Assembly: GCA_002306375.1 (NCBI GenBank)
Contig: DBRU01000113.1
Coordinates: forward strand, 1-5,336
Direction of reading: 5' to 3'
Origin: Faecalibacterium sp. UBA1360
GTDB taxonomy: Bacteria > Bacillota > Clostridia > Oscillospirales > Ruminococcaceae
DNA: 5,336 bases
The position numbers were made by a program, and so were the translations under genes. Under the pieces are notes generated by a model that was given only the letters and a program-made list of their open reading frames with translations, searched no databases and was not told where the DNA came from. Below are positions 1 through 5,249 of this stretch, one piece after another (the first letter of the stretch is position 1; each line of letters opens with the position of its first letter).

Positions 1-2659
1 TCTGGCTTACCGAACCGCCCGAGGAAGACCCGCCCGACGAGGAGGAATCGCCCGAGGAGGAAGATCCGTCCGAAGATGCGGAACCGCCCGAGGATGTATC
101 GGAAGAAGCGTCGCCATCCCCCGCACCGTCGCCCGAGGAGGACCCGGACCCCGAGGAGGAGATCAGGCTGTCTATGGTCACGGTCTGCTCGGGCAGGGTG
201 CCTTCGGCGCCCTGGTTGATATCGGTCTCGGCCGCGCCCGACTGGCCGGCGATGTCGGTCAACCCGGCCAGCAGCTTGTCGGCGGAGGCGATGAGGGCGT
301 CGGTCTCTTCCCGCAGGGCTTGCAGCGCTTCGTCAATTTCGGCGCTTGACGTAGTTCCCGACGAGGAGGAGGCATCGCTGCCGTCCGACGCGGAGCCGCT
401 GCCCGCGCGGGCCGCGGTCAGCGCGGTGTAGCGGTCCAGCTGGGTGGTCATCAGCGTCACGCGGTCGGGCGCGGACTTGCCTTCGGCCTCGTAGAGCGCG
501 CCGGTCAGCAATGCGTCGGCATTTTCGCGCACGGTGGTGTTCAGGGCGGTATCCTCATCCGCCCTCACCAGCCGGGCGGTCACGCACAGAGGCACGCCGT
601 CGTGGCTGCTGTCGCCGATCAGGGTCAGGAAGCTCTCGCCGTCGGCAGCGGAAACGCCGGTATCGTACAGCGTGCGAGTGCCCACTTCCAGCACAAAATC
701 CAGGTAATCGTAGTAGTTGGACAGATCGGTATACGCCGTGGGGTCAAAGCCGTCCGACTCGGACTCGTCCAGATAGTATACCCCCACGACCTTGCAGCGG
801 TACACTCCGTCGGACACATAGAGCGTCATACCAAGGTTTTGCTGCATGGTGTCGATGTCTTCGAGGTCTGCGAGAGAGACGCCCGAACGGATGACCGTGT
901 TGGATGGCGTGGCGCTGGCCAGCCAGTTTTCGGTCGCAAAGACGGCGACCGGCGTTTCGGAGGCGGCCGCCTCGTCGGCCTTATCCTGCGCATAGACAAA
1001 CTGTCCGTCCAGGCCCGACAGGGCCAGATAGCCGCTGACCCCGGGCATCTGGCGCATACCGTTGGCCAGATACTTCTGAGCCGTGGCGTCAAAGCTGGCC
1101 GTGCCGTAGTTTTTGGGCGACGGGCGCATGCCCAGATCGTTTTGCAGGAAATACCACACGCCGCCCGCTATGAGCCCCACAAAGAGCAAAAAGACGAAAA
1201 AGCCAAGCCAGGCGTTGCGACGGCGGCGGCGCTCGGACTTTTCGATGACTTCCAGGCTGCGGCGCTTGAGCGCGGCCGCGTCCGGCGGTCCGCTGCGGTG
1301 AGGCCGCTGCGCCGGGGCGTCGGGCATTTCGATCTTGTCAAACAGCATGCTGGCGGCTTTTTCCAGGTCCTCGGCAGAGCCGGGCCCGCTTTTCGCGTCC
1401 TTTTCCATGGCGGCGGCGATGGCCGCCGGATCCAGCCCGGCCGAAAAATCCGGGATGTCCCCGTCCAGCAGCGAGGGTGCCGGTTCAGCCGCCGGCGCTG
1501 CCGAAGACGCAGCGGTCGTTTCGGCCGGCTGAGGCTGGCGGGCGCGCGCCGGGGCGTTTGTACGGGCGCGCGCCGCCCGGGCCGCAGCCGCCGCACCGGG
1601 GCCAGCGGTGGTAAAGTCCAGCGGGTCGGTGGGCGCGGGCGTCTCAAAGCCCAGGGTGCGGGTGACGCTTTCGGGCACCGGGGTGTCGGCCTCCGGGGTC
1701 AGGGGCACGTCGAACGTCTGCGTTTGGGTCGCAGACCGGGCCGGTTCGGCGGGTTCAGCAGGTCCGGCGGCCGGCTCGACGGCAGGTTCCGCCTGGACCG
1801 GAGGCTCAAAGGTGATGGTCCCGGTGGGCGCAACGTCAGAGTGTGGCGGCTTTGCGGCGGGCTCCTGCCTGGGTCGGCGCAGCGTAAAGCGGCCGGCGGC
1901 GGGCCGGGCCTGCCCGGCAGCGGACAAAAGCAGCAGTGGGCGTTCGTGTCCGGGGCGGAACACGATGGCTGAGCTCAAAGGTTTGAGGCCCAGCGCCCGG
2001 CGGCGCACCAGGTCCAACAGATCGTTGGCGATGGCGGCGTCGCTTTCTTCCGGGTTGACGGCGCAGGCCACAGCGCTGCGCTTGTCGCACAGCAGCACAA
2101 AGGGGGCCTGGCCCACAGTGGCCGGCATGTACACCACCGCGTAATCGGCCCCGCCCAGGGTCAGGGCCAGCTGAGCGCGGCCGGCGGCGGCCTGCACCAC
2201 GTCGCCGGGGAATTTCTGCAAAAGGGATTCCGGCGTGGTGATCTTGCGCGCGGTGTCCCGGTCGGCCCAGGTCTGGGTGCCGAAATCATAAACGGCCTCG
2301 CTGTGTTCGAGCTTTTGCAGGCGCGCGCCGATCAGCCGGCCGGTGCTTTCGTCGGCGGCCACCAGCAGACGGCGCTTTTGCAAAAGGGCGTCCAGCGTGG
2401 CCTGAGCCAGACTGATGTCGCCGGTGCCGAACACCGCATCGCCAAAGCGGTCCCGCAGTTTCTGGGTCCACTTGGCGCAATATTCGTCAGCCATGGCCTG
2501 CGTGGGCGCGCTGGTCTGGATACACACGGCGTATTCGCCGTTTCGTTCCAGCAGGCGCAGCCCGGAACAGCCTTCGGCCTGCACGGCGCGCAGCGCGCCG
2601 CGCACCTCGGACGCCGGCAGGCCGTACACCCGCAGGATGCACAGTTGACTTGCTAACAT
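1..2659 (-). CDS. Membrane protein joining a degenerate CinA-like cytoplasmic domain to a catalytically empty sortase B-like ectodomain (C-terminus beyond the window)
   Basis: An uninterrupted 886-codon frame starting at ATG 2659 and open to the left edge. Five parts are visible. (1) Residues 5-241 align with residues about 177-428 of the CinA encoded upstream: LRVYG (9-13) with LRVLG, GD at 73-74, DESTGRL (103-109) with ESCTGGL, GADYAV (170-175) with GADLAI, and VRRRALGLKP (218-227) with IRRMTLGLAP. The MoCF domain is missing. Motif residues are altered: the Cys of ESCTGG is deleted, the Tyr and Lys of TYAETAK become Trp131 and Thr136, and the glycine-rich GPGG region is lost. (2) A Pro/Ala/Thr-rich linker, about 250-400. 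(3) A charged helical stretch ending in five Arg (477-481), then one transmembrane span (484-504, WLGFFVFLLFVGLIAGGVWY to Phe504). Arginines on the N-terminal side predict N-in/C-out. (4) An ectodomain, about 518-700, with class B sortase-like motifs: MPGVSGYLALSGL (538-550), SNTVI (586-590), LYDTGV (664-669), LTL (678-680) and VTARLV (693-698). The positions of catalytic His, Cys and Arg hold Gly593, Asp683 and Pro690. (5) A Ser/Gly spacer (752-771), a helical segment (772-832) and a Ser/Gly/Asp-rich tail (from 833). Function is unknown; a membrane sensor, scaffold or cell-surface adaptor are the plausible readings. The frame is certain; the domain homologies are by eye, CinA strong, sortase good. 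Confidence 0.88.
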   Translation of the reverse strand, partial: MLASQLCILRVYGLPASEVRGALRAVQAEGCSGLRLLERNGEYAVCIQTSAPTQAMADEYCAKWTQKLRDRFGDAVFGTGDISLAQATLDALLQKRRLLVAADESTGRLIGARLQKLEHSEAVYDFGTQTWADRDTARKITTPESLLQKFPGDVVQAAAGRAQLALTLGGADYAVVYMPATVGQAPFVLLCDKRSAVACAVNPEESDAAIANDLLDLVRRRALGLKPLSSAIVFRPGHERPLLLLSAAGQARPAAGRFTLRRPRQEPAAKPPHSDVAPTGTITFEPPVQAEPAVEPAAGPAEPAEPARSATQTQTFDVPLTPEADTPVPESVTRTLGFETPAPTDPLDFTTAGPGAAAAARAARARTNAPARARQPQPAETTAASSAAPAAEPAPSLLDGDIPDFSAGLDPAAIAAAMEKDAKSGPGSAEDLEKAASMLFDKIEMPDAPAQRPHRSGPPDAAALKRRSLEVIEKSERRRRRNAWLGFFVFLLFVGLIAGGVWYFLQNDLGMRPSPKNYGTASFDATAQKYLANGMRQMPGVSGYLALSGLDGQFVYAQDKADEAAASETPVAVFATENWLASATPSNTVIRSGVSLADLEDIDTMQQNLGMTLYVSDGVYRCKVVGVYYLDESESDGFDPTAYTDLSNYYDYLDFVLEVGTRTLYDTGVSAADGESFLTLIGDSSHDGVPLCVTARLVRADEDTALNTTVRENADALLTGALYEAEGKSAPDRVTLMTTQLDRYTALTAARAGSGSASDGSDASSSSGTTSSAEIDEALQALREETDALIASADKLLAGLTDIAGQSGAAETDINQGAEGTLPEQTVTIDSLISSSGSGSSSGDGAGDGDASSDTSSGGSASSDGSSSSGDSSSSGGSSSGGSVSQ
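2..163 (-). repeat. Ser/Gly/Asp low-complexity tail with imperfect DNA repeats
   Basis: Residues 833-886 are dominated by Ser and Gly with interspersed Asp, the Ser runs encoded mainly by TCC and TCG. At DNA level short blocks recur in frame: tcgcccgaggagga at 48-61 and 129-142 (plus-strand reading, 81 bp apart), gaaccgcccgagga at 12-25 and 81-94 (69 bp apart), and cccgacgaggagga at 33-46 and again at 357-370 in the upstream spacer. The tail probably extends the ectodomain through the cell wall or acts as a linker to something beyond the window. Confidence 0.7.
347..406 (-). repeat. Ser/Gly-rich spacer in the ectodomain
   Basis: Residues 752-771 of the long protein are almost only Ala, Ser, Gly, Asp and Thr. 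They separate the sortase-like domain from a helical segment (772-832, with EIDEALQALREETDALIASA at 774-793). The segment looks like a flexible hinge. Confidence 0.6.
560..1108 (-). other. Sortase B-like ectodomain lacking the catalytic triad
   Basis: Residues 518-700. Order and spacing follow class B sortases: an N-terminal helix, a 'NPDVVGWLxIxGT' -like strand (PGVSGYLALSGL, 539-550), an 'NTVIYGH'-like strand (NTVIRSG, 587-593), 'DGxYxYxVxxVYxxD' (DGVYRCKVVGVYYLD, 617-631), 'YxDYLDF..LYDTGV' (YYDYLDF, 649-655; LYDTGV, 664-669), an 'ILTLSTC'-like strand (FLTLIGD, 677-683), and a final 'RxVVxxRLV'-like strand (PLCVTARLV, 690-698). The family consensus strings are recalled from memory and were not computed here. 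Confidence 0.68.
1148..1210 (-). other. Single transmembrane segment of the long membrane protein
   Basis: Residues 484-504 form a 21-residue uninterrupted hydrophobic stretch. Five consecutive arginines (477-481) precede it and a polar segment (QNDLG) follows. By the positive-inside rule the 483 residues before it are cytoplasmic and the rest lies outside. Class B sortases have the same signal-anchor topology, though theirs normally sits at the extreme N-terminus. Confidence 0.9.
1610..1819 (-). other. Pro/Ala/Thr-rich cytoplasmic linker with recurring Phe-acidic motifs
   Basis: Residues 281-350 of the long membrane protein, part of a longer disordered-looking region (about 250-400). Within the low-complexity Pro/Ala background the short pattern Phe-(Asp/Glu)-x-Pro recurs: TFEPP (283-287), TFDVP (315-319) and GFETP (337-341), with looser echoes at LDFT (347-350) and PDFS (403-406). 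Threonines cluster before the second copy (TQTQTF, 311-316). This may be a set of docking or phosphorylation motifs; that is inference. Confidence 0.45.
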
Positions 2660-2666
2660 AAGGTAA

Positions 2667-2673
2667 CACCCCC
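2667..2673 (-). promoter_or_regulatory. Probable ribosome binding site of the CinA-like membrane protein gene
   Basis: GGGGGTG on the minus strand lies 7 nt before the ATG at 2659. In this frame a stop (TGA, 2692-2690) lies upstream, and none of the ten codons between it and the ATG is ATG, GTG or TTG, which fixes the start. Confidence 0.55.
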
Positions 2674-2681
2674 GTGGTTTG

Positions 2682-2696
2682 CCTATGGGTCATAGG
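2682..2696. repeat. Short inverted repeat in the cinA-downstream gene gap
   Basis: CCTATG (2682-2687), spacer GGT, CATAGG (2691-2696) form a perfect 6-bp dyad in the 54-bp gap. The octamer ggtcatag also occurs twice in direct orientation, at 2688-2695 and 2712-2719, the second copy crossing the cinA stop codon. The stem is short and no T-run follows it in the direction of transcription, so it is not a convincing terminator. It may be an operator, an mRNA processing or translation-control element, or chance. Confidence 0.35.
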
Positions 2697-2713
2697 GTCA
2701 GGATCAAAAAAGG

Positions 2714-4006
2714 TCATAGTTCGGGCACGTCCTGCCCGGGGTCCAGAACAACGCCGCCGTCGGGCGCAAGGCCCAGGGTCATGCGGCGGATCATATCCAG
2801 CGCGTACAAAGCGGCCCGGGCGCGGATGACGGAGCGTTCCTGATAGCCGCCGATGGCCAGCCGCACAAGCCGCGCCTGCCCCGTGCGGGCGTCCGCCCCG
2901 GCCAGGTAGACCGTGCCCACCGGCTTGCCGGGCAGCGCCCCGCCGGGCCCTGCCAGGCCCGTGATGCCGATGGCCAGGTCAGCCCCCGACGCAGCCAGCG
3001 CGCCCCGGGCCATGGCCACGGCCACCGGGCCGGATACCACGTTGCAGCGTTCGATCAGGGCGGGGTCCACGCCCAGCAGCCGGGATTTGGCGGTTTCGGC
3101 ATAGGTGACAAAGCCGAAACCGAACACCTCGCTGGCGCCGGGCACGTCGGTGAGCTTTTCGGCGACGAGGCCGCCGGTGCAGCTTTCGGCCGTGGTCACG
3201 TGCAGGCCCCGCTCTTTGAGCAGGCGTACCACTGTGTAGGCCAGGCCCGGCACGTCCACGTCGTAGGCGTTGTCGCCCAAAACCGCCCGGAAGCGGGCCA
3301 CGTGTTCGGCGCACAGGGCTTCGGCCCCGGCTTCGGTGGCGGCGCGGGCGGTGACGCGGATCTCGCTTTCGCCGGTCTTGCAGTAGATGGCGGCGGTGGG
3401 ATTCTCGCTTTCAAACAGCGGGGCCGCCTTGGCTGCAATGCTGCTTTCGCCCCCCAGCACCCGCAGCGTCATGGAATGGATCGTGCAGTTCTGCCTTTTC
3501 TGCAAAAGCGGGCGCACCTGCTCGGTCCACATGGCCTTCATCTCTCTCGGCACGCCGGGCAGCAGCGCGGCGGCGTGGGGGCCGTCCTCGAACCAGGCGC
3601 CGGGGGCGGTGCCGTGGTCGTTGGGCAGCTTGTGCCCGCGGGCTGGCACCATGGCCTGCTTGCGGTTGTTCTCGCTGGGGGTACGGCCGGTGCGGGCAAA
3701 AAAGGCCACGATCTTATCCCATTCGGTTTCGTCAAAGTGCAAAGGATCGCCGAAAACCTCGGCCACCGTCTCTTTGGTCAGATCGTCCGCCGTGGGGCCC
3801 AGCCCGCCGGAAAACACCAGCAGGTCGCTGCGCTGTTTGGCTTCTTCCACGATGGCGCGCAGCCGGGCAGGGTTATCCCCCACCACCTGCTGGTGCAGCA
3901 CCGTGATGCCCAGTTCGGCCAGTTCCCGGCTCAAAAACTGGGCGTTGGTGTTGACAATGTCGCCAAGGAGCAGCTCGGTGCCCACGCAGATGATCTCGGC
4001 AGTCAT
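2714..4006 (-). CDS. cinA: CinA: MoCF-like N-terminal domain plus C-terminal nicotinamide-nucleotide amidohydrolase
   Basis: A 430-residue protein close to the usual CinA length. CinA proteins couple a MoCF-like domain, linked to ADP-ribose pyrophosphatase activity in some members, to a PncC-type domain that deamidates NMN to nicotinate mononucleotide for NAD recycling. In order: MoCF domain (about 1-170) with VGTELLLGDIVNTN at 8-21 and SGGLGPTADD at 66-75; a small linking (KK) domain (about 178-255) beginning TLRVLGG; and the amidohydrolase domain (about 256-410) with AESCTGG at 273-279, VTYAETAK at 300-307 and GITGLAGPGG at 347-356. All signature elements are intact, so it should be active. 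A C-terminal extension (about 411-430, LGLAPDGGVV then LDPGQ) is unusual and is echoed in the next gene. The ATG at 4006 gives the standard N-terminus and has a good ribosome binding site; the stop is TGA at 2716-2714. The competence link implied by the name is known from streptococci and is not shown here. Confidence 0.96.
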   Translation of the reverse strand: MTAEIICVGTELLLGDIVNTNAQFLSRELAELGITVLHQQVVGDNPARLRAIVEEAKQRSDLLVFSGGLGPTADDLTKETVAEVFGDPLHFDETEWDKIVAFFARTGRTPSENNRKQAMVPARGHKLPNDHGTAPGAWFEDGPHAAALLPGVPREMKAMWTEQVRPLLQKRQNCTIHSMTLRVLGGESSIAAKAAPLFESENPTAAIYCKTGESEIRVTARAATEAGAEALCAEHVARFRAVLGDNAYDVDVPGLAYTVVRLLKERGLHVTTAESCTGGLVAEKLTDVPGASEVFGFGFVTYAETAKSRLLGVDPALIERCNVVSGPVAVAMARGALAASGADLAIGITGLAGPGGALPGKPVGTVYLAGADARTGQARLVRLAIGGYQERSVIRARAALYALDMIRRMTLGLAPDGGVVLDPGQDVPEL

Positions 4007-4013
4007 GGAAAGG

Positions 4014-4020
4014 CCCCCTT
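4014..4020 (-). promoter_or_regulatory. Ribosome binding site of cinA inside a short inverted repeat
   Basis: AAGGGGG on the minus strand lies 7 nt before the ATG at 4006, in the 23-bp gap after thiI. It sits in a perfect dyad: GAAAGG (4022-4017), loop GGG, CCTTTC (4013-4008), one base before the ATG. If this 6-bp stem forms in the mRNA, the ribosome binding site is partly masked. The site is secure; the regulatory reading is inference. Confidence 0.62.
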
Positions 4021-4029
4021 TCGCGGCGT

Positions 4030-5229
4030 TCAGAAGTCGGGCTGCTGGCCGATGGCGATAAAGATTTTTTCCACCTCATCCGCCGCCGTCTGTTCCAGCT
4101 CGGCCAGGCCGGGCATTTTGGCCTCGGCGGCCTCGATCTCGGCCAGGGTCGGCTTGGTCTTGGGATGGGGCGGGGTGAAGATGGTGCAGCAGTCCTCGTA
4201 AGGTTCGATGGATGTCTCAAAGGTGCCGATGCGGCGGGAAATGGCCACGATCTCGCTCTTGTCCATGCCGATGAGCGGGCGCAGCACGGGCAAAGACTGG
4301 GCCGCGTCGGTGCAGGCCAGGGCCGCCATGGTCTGGCTGGCCACCTGGGCCAGGCTTTCGCCGGTGATCAGCGCTTCCATGCCGGTCTTGGACGCCACCT
4401 TGTTGGCGATGCGCAGCATGCTGCGGCGCATGAGCACCGTGAACAGCGGCGCGGGGGCATGGTCGCGGATGTATTCCTGCGGCTTGGTATAGGGCACGAC
4501 GAAGAGCACGCAGTCGCCGATGTATTCGGATAGTTCGCAGGCCAGCGCCTGCACCTTGAGCTTGGCCCGCAGGCTCGTGTAAGGCGGGCTGGCAAAGTGG
4601 ATGTGATGCAATGCCAGACCCCGGCGGGCCATGCAGTAGGCCGCCACGGGGCTGTCGATGCCGCCGGACAGCAGGTTCAGCGCCCGGCCGCTGGTGCCCA
4701 CGGGCAGGCCGCCGGCTGCTTCCACCTTGGGGCCGTGGACATAGGCGGCATGGTCGCGGATCTCGACCATGATCTCGATCTGGGGGTTGTGCACATCCAC
4801 CCGCAGATGATTGTGGCGGCTCAGCAGGTAGGCCCCCAGCTCCCGGCAGATCTCGGGGCTGTTCATGGGATACTTCTTGTCGGCGCGCTTGGCCTCCACC
4901 TTGAAGGTGCGCACCGAGCGCAGGCTCTGGCCCAGGTAGGCCTCGGCCGTGTCGCAGATGGCCGCAAAGTCCTTGTCGCAGCAGGCGGCGCGGCTGATCT
5001 TGACGATGCCGAACACCCGGGAAACACGGCGGAAGGCCTCGTCCATGTCGAGGCCCTCTTCCCGGGGTTCGATGAAGACGGTGCTCTGGGCCGAATGGAC
5101 CTTGAACGGGCCCAGTTCTTCGAGCCGGTGACGGATGCTTTTGGCAAGGCCGGCTTCGAACTTGCCGCGGTTGAGGCCCTTGAGGGTCATTTCGCCCTGA
5201 TAGGCCAGGATGATCTCTTGGATAGGCAT
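4030..5229 (-). CDS. thiI: tRNA 4-thiouridine synthase / thiamine sulfur-transfer protein ThiI, short form without rhodanese domain
   Basis: A 399-residue cytoplasmic protein. ThiI adenylates uridine 8 of tRNA with ATP and replaces the oxygen with sulfur from a cysteine desulfurase; in many bacteria it also takes part in supplying sulfur for the thiazole of thiamine. Visible order: an N-terminal ferredoxin-like region (about 1-60), a THUMP tRNA-binding domain (about 60-165), and the PP-loop ATP pyrophosphatase domain with SGGIDSP at 188-194. Further family motifs are FASPPYTS (212-219), LITGESLAQVASQT (287-300) and RPLIGMDK (317-324). The conserved cysteine of the catalytic domain (Cys344 in E. 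coli) falls in EDCC, at Cys347 or Cys348. The protein ends about 50 residues later, so the rhodanese domain with E. coli Cys456 is absent. Length and layout match the roughly 400-residue B. subtilis type, which relies on its partner desulfurase; here that partner is probably the gene 20 bp upstream. The stop is TGA at 4032-4030. Confidence 0.96.
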   Translation of the reverse strand: MPIQEIILAYQGEMTLKGLNRGKFEAGLAKSIRHRLEELGPFKVHSAQSTVFIEPREEGLDMDEAFRRVSRVFGIVKISRAACCDKDFAAICDTAEAYLGQSLRSVRTFKVEAKRADKKYPMNSPEICRELGAYLLSRHNHLRVDVHNPQIEIMVEIRDHAAYVHGPKVEAAGGLPVGTSGRALNLLSGGIDSPVAAYCMARRGLALHHIHFASPPYTSLRAKLKVQALACELSEYIGDCVLFVVPYTKPQEYIRDHAPAPLFTVLMRRSMLRIANKVASKTGMEALITGESLAQVASQTMAALACTDAAQSLPVLRPLIGMDKSEIVAISRRIGTFETSIEPYEDCCTIFTPPHPKTKPTLAEIEAAEAKMPGLAELEQTAADEVEKIFIAIGQQPDF

Positions 5230-5234
5230 GGGGT

Positions 5235-5241
5235 CCCCTTT
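5235..5241 (-). promoter_or_regulatory. Ribosome binding site of thiI
   Basis: On the minus strand AAAGGGG lies 5 nt before the ATG at 5229, within GAAAGGGGACCCCATG. It supports this ATG as the start. The four G are followed by A and CCCC, so the core of the site could pair with the bases just before the start codon as a weak GGG-GAC-CCC hairpin. Confidence 0.7.
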
Positions 5242-5249
5242 CGTGGTGG

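Noticed and set aside
1..163. Repeats near the left edge as a CRISPR array or structural DNA repeat
   Set aside because: The repeats are short, irregular and in frame with Ser/Gly codons; there are no spacers of even length.
1148..1210. Hydrophobic segment as a cleavable signal peptide of a separate secreted sortase
   Set aside because: It lies 483 residues into the frame, and no small-x-small cleavage site followed by a clear mature start is seen. A signal anchor fits better and is normal for class B sortases.
602..1972. 456-codon plus-strand open frame
   Set aside because: It is antisense to the long minus-strand gene. Its product is Arg/Gly-rich without any recognisable domain, as expected from the reverse of GC-rich coding DNA. 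The minus frame has a membrane span and family motifs.
1..2659. Two separate genes joined by a missed frameshift or stop
   Set aside because: The frame is continuous through the linker and the membrane span. The composition changes smoothly, and no ribosome binding site with a start codon was noticed just before the membrane segment.
2706..2711. Run of six T after cinA (minus strand) as a terminator
   Set aside because: No GC-rich hairpin precedes the run; the nearby dyad lies after it in the direction of transcription.
2487..2717. Small frame whose ATG overlaps the cinA stop codon (ATGA)
   Set aside because: The overlap suggests translational coupling, but the 76-residue product is Arg/Ala-rich, lacks a ribosome binding site at proper spacing, and overlaps the start of the CinA-like gene in another frame.
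3200..4201. 333-codon plus-strand open frame opposite cinA and the end of thiI
   Set aside because: It crosses two well-supported genes in antisense, with Gly/Ala/His-rich composition and no motif.
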